Shown one piece after another: positions 29,246-41,404 of a DNA stretch of 64,000 bases. A program made the translations under genes and the position numbers. The stretch lies in NCBI GenBank assembly GCA_013822695.1, contig PNKW01000008.1, positions 1 to 64,000 of the forward strand, written 5' to 3'. Under the pieces are notes generated by a model. The model was not told the DNA's origin, searched no databases, and saw nothing but the letters and a program-made list of their open reading frames with translations. Source of the stretch: Erythrobacter sp. (GTDB lineage Bacteria > Pseudomonadota > Alphaproteobacteria > Sphingomonadales > Sphingomonadaceae). The number at the start of each line of letters is the position of its first letter. The first letter of the stretch is position 1.

Positions 29246-31012
29246 CTACTCCGCCGCTTCGGCCAGCTCCACGCGCTGCGGCCCGCGGATGAGGCCGCCG
29301 GGGGTCTCGCCCGTCCACGTGCCATCGCGGAAGGTGACAACGCCGCTCTTGATCGTGGCGACATAGCCGTCGGCCTTCTGCAGCAGCCGCTTGCCGCCTG
29401 CCGGAAGGTCGAAGGCGAGCCAGGGCTTGCCGAGCTTCAGCCGGTCCAGATCGATAACGTTGATGTCGGCAAGATAGCCCGGCGCGATCACCCCGCGATC
29501 TTCGAGGCCATCGAGCCGCGCGGTATCGCGGCACTGGCGCTTGATCGCCTGTTCAAGAGTGATGCGCGCGCCGCGCTTGCGGCTCTTGACCCAGTGTTCG
29601 AGCATGAAGGTGGGCGATGCCGCATCGCAGATCGTCCCGCAATGCGCGCCGCCGTCCGACAGCGAGTTCACCGTGTCGTCGGCGTGCTGGAGGGGCACAA
29701 GGAAATCGAGGTTGCCGTCGGCGTAGTTGAGGATCGGCAGGTAGATGAACCCCGTGCCGTCGCCCTCGCACAGAAGGTCGTAGGCATATTCCTGCGGGCT
29801 CACCCCGGCGGCGGCAGCTCGGGCGTTGATGCTGGCATCGGCGGCGGGTTCATAGTCGAAATCGGGGTCCATCTCGAATTGCAGCGTCCAGCCCATGCTG
29901 ATCGCCATCACCACCCCGCCGATGTCCTTGGGCGCGTCGGTGTAGTCGTTGGGTTCGGCGAGCAGCTGCGCCTTGAAGGCGGGATCGAGCACCTTGGCGC
30001 GCTGCTCTTCCCACGGCAGGTCGGCGATCGCCATCCAGCTCGGGCGGAAGCGGAAGGGGTGGACGGTGCCCTGCCACGCCATGATGATCCCGTTGCCGCG
30101 CAGCGCGATCTGGGCGACGATGTTCGCACCATTGTCGTTCTCGGCGCGCATCTCGGCGATCTGTTCGTCGAGCGGCAGTTCCTTGGCAATGGATTGGAGC
30201 GCGGCGAAAGTCACAGGGATGCCGGCCTCGCGCGAGAGCTGACCCATCCAGGCGAATTCGTTCCACTCGCGCTTCAGGTCGCTCGCCATCTCGAAAACGG
30301 CATAGCCGCCCGCCGCCTTGGCGCGGCCCATCGCCTTGCCGATGGCGATCAGTTCCTCGGCGGTGGCGGTGGTGCCGGGGACGAGCTCGCCATCGACCGA
30401 CCTGTGCAGCACGGTGCGCGAGGTCGAGAAGCCCAGTGCGCCTGCGCGCACGCCTTCTTCGACGATTGCGCTCATTGCGGCGATGTCTTCTGCGGTCGGC
30501 ACAGCGCCCGGCTGCTCGCGGTCGCCCAGGACATAGGCGCGCACCGCGCCATGCGGGACGTGGGTGTCGACATCGACCGTGCGAGGAAGCTTTTCGAGCG
30601 CGTCGAGATATTCGGGGAAGGTCTCCCAGTCCCAGGTCATCCCCTCGGCCAGAGCGGTGCCGGGGATGTCCTCGACCCCTTCCATCAGGCTGATCAGCCA
30701 TTCGTGACGGTCAGGGCGGGCAGGCGCGAAGCCGACGCCGCAATTGCCCATGACGACCGTGGTCACCCCGTGCCAGCTCGAGGGGGCCATTTCCTGATCC
30801 CAGGTCGCCTGCCCGTCATAATGGGTATGGATGTCGACGAAGCCGGGTGCGACGATCTTGCCCGCGGCGTCGATCTCCTCGTGCGCGCTCCCGGTCACCC
30901 GGCCCACCATCGCGATCAACCCGTCCTTCACCGCGACATCGCCTGTGAAGGCCGGAGCCCCGGTGCCGTCGACGATCGTGCCGCCGCGGATGATGAGGTC
31001 GTATTGCGCCAT
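29246..31012 (-). CDS. N-acyl-D-amino-acid deacylase / amidohydrolase family
   Basis: [41 protein letters not shown]. Confidence 0.9.
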   Translation of the reverse strand: MAQYDLIIRGGTIVDGTGAPAFTGDVAVKDGLIAMVGRVTGSAHEEIDAAGKIVAPGFVDIHTHYDGQATWDQEMAPSSWHGVTTVVMGNCGVGFAPARPDRHEWLISLMEGVEDIPGTALAEGMTWDWETFPEYLDALEKLPRTVDVDTHVPHGAVRAYVLGDREQPGAVPTAEDIAAMSAIVEEGVRAGALGFSTSRTVLHRSVDGELVPGTTATAEELIAIGKAMGRAKAAGGYAVFEMASDLKREWNEFAWMGQLSREAGIPVTFAALQSIAKELPLDEQIAEMRAENDNGANIVAQIALRGNGIIMAWQGTVHPFRFRPSWMAIADLPWEEQRAKVLDPAFKAQLLAEPNDYTDAPKDIGGVVMAISMGWTLQFEMDPDFDYEPAADASINARAAAAGVSPQEYAYDLLCEGDGTGFIYLPILNYADGNLDFLVPLQHADDTVNSLSDGGAHCGTICDAASPTFMLEHWVKSRKRGARITLEQAIKRQCRDTARLDGLEDRGVIAPGYLADINVIDLDRLKLGKPWLAFDLPAGGKRLLQKADGYVATIKSGVVTFRDGTWTGETPGGLIRGPQRVELAEAAE

Positions 31013-31069
31013 GTGTTTCTCCCGTTTTGCGGGCGAGGATGTCGCAAACGAGGCGAGGTGTCCAGCGCG

Positions 31070-31984
31070 TCAGGCCATTGCCATCCGCCGCGTTTCCTTC
31101 GTCGTTTCCGGCGCGTCGAGGAACTCGCGGATGGCAACAAGACTTTCGTCGGTATGGGTCAGCAGGAACAGGTGCCCGCCGCCCGCGAAGGTCACCAGCC
31201 GCGAATTGGGGATCATCGCCTTCAGGATCTTGCCGTTGATCAGCGGCACGACCTGATCGTCCCCGCCCATCATGATCAGCGTCTCCTTGTTCATGAAGGG
31301 CAGCGCGGGCAGGCTCGTCCAGCCGAGCATGCACATCAGCTGGTACAGATAGCCGCGCGGGGAGGGGGGCTTCAGGCGGCTGATATGGCTGGCCTTGTGA
31401 TCCTCGCCTGGGCTCTCGACCATGCCGCCGTAGAGCGTCTGGAAGTGCTTGGCCATGAACTCGGGGTCCACATAGCGGCGCGGATCGGCCATCTTGGTGA
31501 GCGCGGCCGGATTGCCCGGCACCATCAGCATCCCAGCAGTGGTCGCGATCAGGGTGAGGCGCCGGGTGCGCGCCGGATGCTGAAGCGCGAAGTGCTGCGC
31601 CATCGCGCCGCCCCACGACACGCCCATCACATCGACCTGATCGAGGCCGTATTTCGCCAGCAGCTGAGAGGCCGTCCAGCTCATGGTGAAGGGATTGTAG
31701 GGCACCAGCGGATCGGGTGATTCGCCCGTGCCCGGCATGTCGAACATGATGAAGCCGCGCTCGGGCAGGGCGGCTGCCAGCGGTGCCACCGCCTCGATGT
31801 TCGCGCCGATGCCGTTGAAGAACAGGATCGGCAGATGGTCGCTGGGCATATCGAGCCGCCAGGCCGCAGTCCGTAGCGTCCGGCCGCCGACTTGCTCCAT
31901 CGAGACGACCGCGTCGTCCATGGGATTGGTCACGTAGTCACGTCCTTTCTGCGCCCCCCGAAGGAGGGCGGGTTGGGCGCGCAC
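31070..31984 (-). CDS. phaZ: Alpha/beta hydrolase, probable poly(3-hydroxyalkanoate) depolymerase
   Basis: FNGIGANIEAVAPLAAAL, VMGVSWGGAMAQHFALQHP; beside phaC; start uncertain. Confidence 0.75.
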   Translation of the reverse strand: MRAQPALLRGAQKGRDYVTNPMDDAVVSMEQVGGRTLRTAAWRLDMPSDHLPILFFNGIGANIEAVAPLAAALPERGFIMFDMPGTGESPDPLVPYNPFTMSWTASQLLAKYGLDQVDVMGVSWGGAMAQHFALQHPARTRRLTLIATTAGMLMVPGNPAALTKMADPRRYVDPEFMAKHFQTLYGGMVESPGEDHKASHISRLKPPSPRGYLYQLMCMLGWTSLPALPFMNKETLIMMGGDDQVVPLINGKILKAMIPNSRLVTFAGGGHLFLLTHTDESLVAIREFLDAPETTKETRRMAMA

Positions 31985-32065
31985 GCCGATCCCTTAGCGC
32001 GCGCGCCCACAAACTTTGCGCCATCGTTCCGGTGCCGGAACGCCCCTGACGCGGGAAGCCCTGTA

Positions 32066-33763
32066 TCAGACTTCTTCGACGACGTAGAGTCCCGGTGCGG
32101 CTTCCATGGCGGCATAGGTCGCGTTGCCGAGGTTAGCGGGCGCCGCCTTCTTCTTGCCCGAACGCTTCTGCACCCATTCCATCCACAGCGGCCACCAGCT
32201 CCCCGCAACCTCCTGCGTGCCCTGCAGCCATTCGTCGGCGGTCTCGGGGAGCTTGCCCGGCTTCTTCTGGACGAAATACTTGGCCTTGGGGTTGCCCGGA
32301 GGGTTGAGGATCGCCTGCATGTGGCCGCTCTGCGAGAGCACGTAGGTCACGTCCTTGGATCCGAACAGCTGGGTCGAACGATAGGTCGCCTTCCACGGGG
32401 TGATGTGATCGGTCACCCCGCCGAGGATGAAGAGGTCCGCGGTCACCTTGCTGAGATCGACCTTGTGCCCGGCCATTTCGACCTCGCCCTGCTTGGTGAA
32501 GGCAAGCGTTTCGAACAGGGTGAGGAAATCGCCCATCAGGCTGGAGGACAGGTTGGTCGCATCCGCATTCCAGAACAATACGTCGAAGGCCGGCGGGTCC
32601 TGCCCCAGCAAGTAGTTGTTGATGACGTAGTTCCAGATGAGGTCGTTGGGGCGCAGCCAGGCAAAGCCGCGCGCGAGGTCGTCCGCCTTGATCACGCCCT
32701 GCTTCATCGCCCGCTGCCGGGCGAGCTGCATCCCGTTCTCGCTGACCAGCGATCCGGCCTCGATATCGGTCGGCTTGGGGTGGAGCACGCAGACCATCAG
32801 CGTCAGCGTGCCGAGCACCGGGTTGCCCGTGGCGGCAAGCTTGGACGCCAGCACCGAGGCCGTCTGCCCGCCCGAGCATCCGGCCGAGACGTTGACCTTC
32901 TTCGATCCGGTGATCGCCGAGACCACCTCCAAGGCCTTCTCGCAGGCCGCGATGTAATCGGCCATGCCCCAGTGGCCCTGATCCTTCGACGGATTGCGCC
33001 ACGAGATGACGAAGGTCTGGATCCCGTTGTCGACCTGCCACTTGATCACCGACTTGTCCGGCGAGAGGTCGTTGATGTACATCTTGTTGATCTGCGGCGG
33101 GATCGTCAGCTGAGGGATTTCATAGACTTCCGGCGTGGTCGGCGCATATTGCAGCAGCTCCATGATCTCGTCGCGGTAGACCACGTTGCCCTTGGAGGTC
33201 GCGATATTCTTGCCCAGCTTGAAGGGGCGCTTGTCGACCTGGCTGACCATCCCCTTGTTGTGGACCATGTCGTTATAGGCGTTCTGGAGCCCCTTGATGA
33301 GGCTGAGGCCGCCCGAATTGATGATCTGCTTCTGCGCGGTCGGGTTGCCGACCAGCGAATTGGTGGGGGCAAGGCCATCGAGGATGATGTTGGCGATGAA
33401 GTTCGCGCGGTTGCGTTCCAGCTCGTCGAGTTCGAGCTCCTCGAGCCAGTTCTTCATCCCCTTCTGCACGGCGAGGTAATATTGCGCGCCGGCGCGGAAG
33501 AACGGGTTGTACTGCCACGCCGGGTCCATGAACCGCTTGTCCTTGGGATCGGGCGCAAGTTCACTTTTGCCGGTCATGATCTTCACCATGTCCTGCGCCA
33601 TTGCGGTGCTGTGGCGCAGGAAGCGCGATGGGTCCGAGGCGGTTTCGCGCAGCAGCAGCGCGACCGCACTGACGAAGTCCTCGCGCGCCACCCCGATCAG
33701 GGGGCCGAGGGCGTTGGTGGACTGGGCTGCTTCGTTCTCGAGCTTGACTTCGCTGCGTGCCAT
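32066..33763 (-). CDS. phaC: Class I poly(R)-hydroxyalkanoic acid synthase
   Basis: INKMYINDLSPDKSVIKWQVDNGIQTFVISWRNP; VSAGCSGGQTASVLA; GHMQAILNPPGNPKAKYF. Confidence 0.93.
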   Translation of the reverse strand: MARSEVKLENEAAQSTNALGPLIGVAREDFVSAVALLLRETASDPSRFLRHSTAMAQDMVKIMTGKSELAPDPKDKRFMDPAWQYNPFFRAGAQYYLAVQKGMKNWLEELELDELERNRANFIANIILDGLAPTNSLVGNPTAQKQIINSGGLSLIKGLQNAYNDMVHNKGMVSQVDKRPFKLGKNIATSKGNVVYRDEIMELLQYAPTTPEVYEIPQLTIPPQINKMYINDLSPDKSVIKWQVDNGIQTFVISWRNPSKDQGHWGMADYIAACEKALEVVSAITGSKKVNVSAGCSGGQTASVLASKLAATGNPVLGTLTLMVCVLHPKPTDIEAGSLVSENGMQLARQRAMKQGVIKADDLARGFAWLRPNDLIWNYVINNYLLGQDPPAFDVLFWNADATNLSSSLMGDFLTLFETLAFTKQGEVEMAGHKVDLSKVTADLFILGGVTDHITPWKATYRSTQLFGSKDVTYVLSQSGHMQAILNPPGNPKAKYFVQKKPGKLPETADEWLQGTQEVAGSWWPLWMEWVQKRSGKKKAAPANLGNATYAAMEAAPGLYVVEEV

Positions 33764-33950
33764 TTGATCCCCTCTTGATCGACCTTGCGCGTGCCGCTTG
33801 GGACAGCTTTGGGTTAACGTGGTCGTACTCCCTGAGAATGCAGACTTGCAACCCAAGTTGCAAGCATCAGCAAGGGGCCGCCGTGCGCGGACCGGGGCGA
33901 ATTGGTTCAGGAATTAAGGACCCCGATTAACGATTTTCTAGGCCATCCCG

Positions 33951-36701
33951 ATGCATGGCCGCCCCATGGCCGGGGACCCTATCCGCAAATCCGATCCCGA
34001 CAATTCGCGTCCGCTCGGGGCAGGGCGCGAATTGCGTGCGGTCGCCAATGCGCGGGCCGCCACCGCCGCCACCGCCGAGGTTGCCGCGGGCGAAGACCGG
34101 GCGCACGGCGAACGGCGCGGGGTCGAACGGCTGCGCATCGAACGATCGGGCGGCTTGCAGCAGGCGATCGACGAGCCCGCCAGCGAGCAGAGCTTCTTCC
34201 TCCCCCGCCAGGCCGGCGGCATGACGCTGTTCCTAGTCGCCGCCTTTATCCTGGCAGCAGGGGTGTTCCAGGGCCTGCCTTCGACCACCACCATATCCTT
34301 CGCGCTCGCCTCGGCGGCTCTGTTCGCCTGCGGGTCGCTGTTCGCGGTGATCGAGCGCCGGGCCGAGGCAATGAACGGGCTCCGGCTCGGGATTGTATTC
34401 GTCGGGATCGTGCTGCCGATGGCCTGCGCGGGCCTCGCGCTGGCGCTGTGGGTGGGCGAGGGCCTGCCCTGGCAATGGGCGATTGCGACGCTCGTGTGTA
34501 TCAACGCTGCCGCCGCTGCGCAGTTCGACATGCGCATCATCTCGCTGTTCTGCGCCAAGATCGCCAGCTGGGCCGGGTTTGCCGTGCTGGTGCCAGAAGG
34601 CATCACCTTTGCCGCGGTCTTCGCCGCCGCGCTGACTCTGTCGCTGATCGCGCGGCTCGAATGGAAGGCCGTTCAGAAGCGCCGTGCTGCCCGCGAGGCG
34701 CGCGAGCGGGTCGCTGCGCGCGCCGAGGACATTCTGCGCAGCTTCGAGGAGACCGGGCAGGGCTGGTTCTGGGAAACGGACCGGCGCGGGCTGATCACCT
34801 ATATCTCCCCCAAGGCCGCTACCGTGCTGGGCAAAACGAGCGAGGAGGTCGTCGGCATGCCCCTGAGCGAGATCGTCAATCCCTCGCAGGGCGCGGCCGA
34901 TGCCGAACGCACGCTCGCCTTTCACCTCTCCGCCCGCTCGGCCTTCCACGATGTCGAGGTGCGCGCCGCGACCACGGGCGATGAACGCTGGTGGGCGCTC
35001 GCGGGCCGTCCGGTCTACGACAGTTACAAGAACTTCTGCGGCTTCCGCGGCCACGGCACCGACCTCACCGAGAAGCGCCGCTCGGAACAGCAGGTCTCGC
35101 GCCTCGCCCACTATGATTCGCTCACCGGCCTCGCGAACCGCGTGCAGATGAGCCAGGCGCTCGAGCAGATCCTCGCCGCGCCCAGCGGTCGCGAGCGCGC
35201 CTGCGCAGTGCTGATGCTCGATCTCGACCGCTTCAAGCATGTCAATGACACGCTCGGCCACCCGGCGGGCGATGCGCTGCTCAAGCAGGTCGCCCAGCGG
35301 CTCGAGCGCGCGATGGACGGTCAGGGTCGCTGCGGCCGGCTTGGCGGCGACGAATTCCAGGTGATCGTGCCGGGTGACCGGGACCGCCACACCCTCGGCA
35401 ATATGGCGCAAGCGATCATCAATTCGCTCTCGCAGCCCTATTCGATCGAGGGCCAGAGCGTGGTGATCGGTGCCTCGGTCGGGATCGCGCTCGCACCCGA
35501 GCACGGCTCGACCAGCGACGAGCTGATCCGCAATGTCGATCTTGCGCTCTATGCGGCCAAGGATGCCGGGCGCGGGGTGTTCCGCTTCTACGCCGAAGAC
35601 CTCCACGCCGCCGCCGAAGAGCGCGCCGAGCTTGAGCAGGATCTGCGCGAGGCAATCGCCAGAGGCGAGCTCCAGCTTTATTACCAGCCAGTGGTCTTTG
35701 CCGCGAACGAGAAGATCGTCGGCTTCGAGGCGCTGATGCGCTGGCAGCACCCCAAGCGCGGGTGGATCAGCCCGGCCAAGTTTGTCCCCATCGCCGAGGA
35801 TGCAGGGCTGATCGACCGGATCGGTCAATGGGCGCTGCGCACGGCCTGCGCGGACCTTGCCCGCTGGCCGCGCTCGATCCGCTGCGCGGTCAACGTCTCG
35901 GCGCTGCAATTCGCCAACCCCGATCTGCCGCTCATCGTCCACAACGCCCTCGTCCACAGCGGCGTCGCGCCCTCGCGGCTCGAGCTGGAGATCACCGAGA
36001 GCGTGTTCCTCAACGACACGCAGGGCACCGACGCGATGTTCAAGGCGCTCAAGCGGGTCGGCGTGCGCCTGGCGCTCGACGATTTCGGCACGGGCTATTC
36101 CTCCTTGGGCTATCTCAAGAAGGCGCCGTTCGACAAGATCAAGATCGATCAGAGCTTCGTGCGCGGCGCGACCGAAGAGGGCAGCCGCAATGGCGCGATC
36201 ATCGCTTCGATCACCAGCCTTGCCGAAGCGCTGCACATGGATACCACCGCAGAAGGCGTGGAAACGCTGGACGAGCTTGAACTGGTGCGCCTGCTCGGCT
36301 GCTCGCATATCCAGGGCTACATCTACTTCAAGCCGATGAGCGCCGCGGATGCCACCGCGCTGGTCTCGGGCGATCTGCTGGTCGAACCCGACGGGCCGCA
36401 ATGCGCCCGTGCCCCGCGTCAGAATCTTCTGCGCAAGGTCGTCGTGGTCTATAATGGCAACCGCCTCCACGCGACCTTGCGCAACATCTCCGAGAGCGGC
36501 GCGATGATCGAAGGCCTGTGGAACATGCCCGTCGGCACGGCCGTGCGGGTCGAATTTTCCGCCGACAAGACCGTCACCGCGCAGGTGCGCTGGTCGCGCG
36601 AGAACCGGGTCGGGATCGAATTCCACCAGCCGCTGAAGCGCCGCGCCGATGGCACCTTCGCGGTGCTGAAGAGCGCGCCGGGGCAGGCCGCAACCTGGTA
36701 G
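33951..36701 (+). CDS. Membrane PAS-GGDEF-EAL-PilZ protein
   Basis: RLGGDEFQVIVP, VGFEALMRWQHP, LDDFGTGYSSL, TTAEGVETLDE, C-terminal PilZ-like domain; start uncertain. Confidence 0.9.
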   Translation: MHGRPMAGDPIRKSDPDNSRPLGAGRELRAVANARAATAATAEVAAGEDRAHGERRGVERLRIERSGGLQQAIDEPASEQSFFLPRQAGGMTLFLVAAFILAAGVFQGLPSTTTISFALASAALFACGSLFAVIERRAEAMNGLRLGIVFVGIVLPMACAGLALALWVGEGLPWQWAIATLVCINAAAAAQFDMRIISLFCAKIASWAGFAVLVPEGITFAAVFAAALTLSLIARLEWKAVQKRRAAREARERVAARAEDILRSFEETGQGWFWETDRRGLITYISPKAATVLGKTSEEVVGMPLSEIVNPSQGAADAERTLAFHLSARSAFHDVEVRAATTGDERWWALAGRPVYDSYKNFCGFRGHGTDLTEKRRSEQQVSRLAHYDSLTGLANRVQMSQALEQILAAPSGRERACAVLMLDLDRFKHVNDTLGHPAGDALLKQVAQRLERAMDGQGRCGRLGGDEFQVIVPGDRDRHTLGNMAQAIINSLSQPYSIEGQSVVIGASVGIALAPEHGSTSDELIRNVDLALYAAKDAGRGVFRFYAEDLHAAAEERAELEQDLREAIARGELQLYYQPVVFAANEKIVGFEALMRWQHPKRGWISPAKFVPIAEDAGLIDRIGQWALRTACADLARWPRSIRCAVNVSALQFANPDLPLIVHNALVHSGVAPSRLELEITESVFLNDTQGTDAMFKALKRVGVRLALDDFGTGYSSLGYLKKAPFDKIKIDQSFVRGATEEGSRNGAIIASITSLAEALHMDTTAEGVETLDELELVRLLGCSHIQGYIYFKPMSAADATALVSGDLLVEPDGPQCARAPRQNLLRKVVVVYNGNRLHATLRNISESGAMIEGLWNMPVGTAVRVEFSADKTVTAQVRWSRENRVGIEFHQPLKRRADGTFAVLKSAPGQAATW

Positions 36702-36843
36702 CGCAGAACCCTGATGGCCAATTGGCCGCATCTTGCGGGCAGCCATCTTAGGTCAAAAGTAACCATCGGGCTTTAGATTTGCCAAACACGCTCCGGCGGC
36801 AGGTATCCCTTGTACGCCCGAGGTCTGGAGGTTTGCGCGCGAG

Positions 36844-39012
36844 ATGTCCCTGAAGGGTCTCTTGTCTTCCCGTGGCGGTCGCAACGGATCGCTTCGCCCC
36901 GTATCGGTGCTGACCGATGGCGAGCGGCTCGCCATGCTCGACGAGCTTGAGCAATCGGGGCTGGGCTGGTTCTGGGCGAGCGATGCGGCTGGAAACCTGA
37001 CCTATCTGTCCGCTTCCATTGCCGCGCGGCTCGATCTGCCGCTCGACGCGCTGATCGGCCAGCCGCTCACCACCATCTTCACCGCGGCCGAAAGCGACGG
37101 GCGGGGCAAGTCGCTGTCGCTGATGCTGGGCGCGCACAAGGCCTTTGCCGGCATGGCGGTGCGTGCGGCGCGGCGGCCGCAGGGCGCAGTGCTGCGGCTA
37201 TCCGGCCAGCCGATCCTGAGCACCAGCGGCAAGTTCGTCGGCTTCCGCGGCACCGGGGCCGACATCACCGAGGAATATACCCGCGAGGAGGAAACCGCCC
37301 GCCTCGCGCGCTTCGATTCGCTCACCGGCCTTGCCAACCGCCACCGCATGGCGAGCCACATCGAGGCAACGCTCACCGCCTTCAAAGCCGCGCGGCGCAA
37401 TTGCGCGGTGATGATGCTGGATCTCGACCGCTTCAAGCATGTCAATGACACGCTCGGCCATGCGGCGGGAGACGAGTTGCTGAAGCAGGTCGCAACCCGC
37501 CTCGCCCGCGCGATCGACCGCGAGTGCGAGATCGGGCGGCTGGGCGGCGACGAGTTCCAGGTGCTTCTGCCCGATATCGACGACCGCGGGGTGCTGGGCG
37601 AGCTGGCGGGCAAGATCATCGCCATGTTGCGCCAGCCCTACAGTCTCGAAGAGGGCCGCTGCGTGATCGGCGCCTCGGTCGGGATCGCGATTGCCCCGCA
37701 TGACGGCATGACCCGCGAGGACATCGTGCGCGCGGCTGACCTTGCGCTTTATGCCGCCAAGAACGGCGGGCGGGCGCAGTACCGCTTCTTCTCGGGCGAA
37801 CTCGAAAACGAGACGATCTTCCGCCGCCGTCTGGAGCAGGACGTGGGCACGGCGCTGCGCGAGCAGCAGCTGTTCCTGCGGTTCGAGCCGATCGTCGAGG
37901 CAGCGGGCGGCACGGTTGCCTCGCTCGAAACCCATGTGTGCTGGAACCATGCGCAGCGCGGGGTGATCGACGAGGAGGAGTTCGCGCAGATCATCGAAGG
38001 CTCAGCGCTGATCGCCGATGTCGGCCGCTGGGCGGTGCGTGCGGCCTGCGCCGGCGCTGCCGACTGGCCCGAAAGCGTGCGGCTGGCGGTCAATGTCCCG
38101 GTGCCGCTCTTCCTTGCCGACGACTTTGTGGCGCTGGTCAGCGAGGCGCTGGACAGCGCAGGGCTTGCGCCGGGGCGGCTCGAGCTCGAGATCAGCGAGG
38201 CGGTGTTCTTCGGCGATACGAGCGTGGTTGATCGCACGCTCGCGGCGCTGTTCAAGCTCGGGGTGCGACTGACGCTCGACGAGTTCGGCAGCGGCTATTC
38301 CTCGCTCGCCTACCTGCGCCGTGCGCCCTTCGACGCGATAAAGATCGACCAGAAGCTGGTCGCCGAGGCCGAGCGCCATGACAGCCGCGAAATGGGATTG
38401 GTGCGCGCGATCGTCGCGCTCGCCGGGGCTTTGCAGATGGACACCATGGCGGGCGGGATCGAGAGCGCCGGGCTGCTCGCCGCGCTCACGAATTGCGGCC
38501 TGCGCTACCTTCAGGGCCCGATCTTCAGCGAACCGGTCGAAGGCGAAACGGTGCTCGCCGAAATGGCCGGGGGCGCGTGGAAGATCGACCCCGGTGCTGA
38601 TCGCGCTCGCCGAGCCCGGCGGAGGACGGTGTTCCGCAAGATCCAGGTAATCCACGACGACTATGCCTACGAGGTGACGCTGCGCAACCTCTCCAAGACG
38701 GGCGCGCTGATCGAGGGGCTGGCCGATGTGCCCAAGGGCACGCAGTTCGTGGTGGACCTTGGCGGCGGGCAGCTCGCGGTGGCAACGGTCACGCGCTCCA
38801 ACGGCGATGTGCAGGGGCTGGAGTTCGAACAGTCGCTGATCGAGGACGGCTCGGGTGGCCTGTGCACCCGCAACCGTGTCTCGCCCTACGCACTTGCCGC
38901 AGCAGGCGCGCCGCTTGCCCCGCTTGCGCCCGGCAAGTTTATCGGCGTCGATCAGCGCGGGGCGGTGCCCAAGTTCGGCTACGCGCTTCCCCCTCGCGTC
39001 GAGCAGGTTTGA
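36844..39012 (+). CDS. PAS-GGDEF-(degenerate EAL)-PilZ protein
   Basis: RLGGDEFQVLLP intact; VASLETHVCW in place of EAL; AGGIES in place of AEGVE. Confidence 0.88.
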   Translation: MSLKGLLSSRGGRNGSLRPVSVLTDGERLAMLDELEQSGLGWFWASDAAGNLTYLSASIAARLDLPLDALIGQPLTTIFTAAESDGRGKSLSLMLGAHKAFAGMAVRAARRPQGAVLRLSGQPILSTSGKFVGFRGTGADITEEYTREEETARLARFDSLTGLANRHRMASHIEATLTAFKAARRNCAVMMLDLDRFKHVNDTLGHAAGDELLKQVATRLARAIDRECEIGRLGGDEFQVLLPDIDDRGVLGELAGKIIAMLRQPYSLEEGRCVIGASVGIAIAPHDGMTREDIVRAADLALYAAKNGGRAQYRFFSGELENETIFRRRLEQDVGTALREQQLFLRFEPIVEAAGGTVASLETHVCWNHAQRGVIDEEEFAQIIEGSALIADVGRWAVRAACAGAADWPESVRLAVNVPVPLFLADDFVALVSEALDSAGLAPGRLELEISEAVFFGDTSVVDRTLAALFKLGVRLTLDEFGSGYSSLAYLRRAPFDAIKIDQKLVAEAERHDSREMGLVRAIVALAGALQMDTMAGGIESAGLLAALTNCGLRYLQGPIFSEPVEGETVLAEMAGGAWKIDPGADRARRARRRTVFRKIQVIHDDYAYEVTLRNLSKTGALIEGLADVPKGTQFVVDLGGGQLAVATVTRSNGDVQGLEFEQSLIEDGSGGLCTRNRVSPYALAAAGAPLAPLAPGKFIGVDQRGAVPKFGYALPPRVEQV

Positions 39013-39078
39013 CACCCTTGGGGCAGTTGCGTTTTTGGCGAATGACATTGCCGTGACCGGGCGCTACATCGCGCGGCG

Positions 39079-40896
<1,818 letters not shown>

Positions 40897-40906
40897 GGCG
40901 AAGAAT

Positions 40907-41304
40907 CCCCCTCCTCTTCAGAGGAGGGGGTAGGGGGTGGTGGCGAGCGCAGCGAGCGCTCCGCACGCCGCAGGCACCACCCCGCTGCGACTAGGCCGCT
41001 GACGCGCCCAAGTCTCGCTACCCCTCCTCTGGAAGCGTAGCTGTCCCGAAGGGACAACAGGAGGGGGAGCAGCCCGCAATCCTCCCCGGAACGGGGAGGG
41101 GGACCACCGCAGGTGGGGGAGGGGCAAGCGAGGCGGCTCCGAAGGCAAGCGGGGTCTCACACAAAGCCACAAAGACACAAAGAGGCCGCACGTCTCCCCT
41201 CCCGCTTGCGGGAGGGGCCGGGGGTGGGCCTGTCTTAGTGTGGGCGCGTCAAAGTGCTCGCTCCGCTCGCTCCCACCCCTAACCCCTCCCGCAAGCGGGA
41301 GGGG
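40907..41304. repeat. Cluster of G/C-rich palindromic intergenic repeats
   Basis: ccccctcctct-tc-agaggaggggg (40907-40930); tgtcccgaagggaca (~41042); tcctccccggaacggggagggggaccaccgcaggtgggggagggg (41080-41124); cccctcccgcttgcgggagggg (41196-41217) and cccctcccgcaagcgggagggg (41283-41304). Confidence 0.85.
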
Positions 41305-41404
41305 GGGGAACAAGCTAGAAGCAAGAGGCCGCATTCCGGCCGGCGGGTGGCCGCAGGCCAACACGTCCGACGTCATTCCCGCGGCTTTGCCGCGACAAGC
41401 TGAC

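Noticed and set aside
29594-31720. 708-aa plus-strand ORF
   Set aside because: Antisense to the amidohydrolase and phaZ genes; no recognisable domain.
34233-36746. 837-aa ORF on the minus strand
   Set aside because: Exactly antisense to the GGDEF-EAL-PilZ gene; His/Arg/Asp-rich translation typical of antisense in GC-rich DNA.
40907-41304. CRISPR-like appearance of repeated motifs
   Set aside because: Repeats are palindromes of different lengths and irregular spacing with no uniform spacers; no cas genes.
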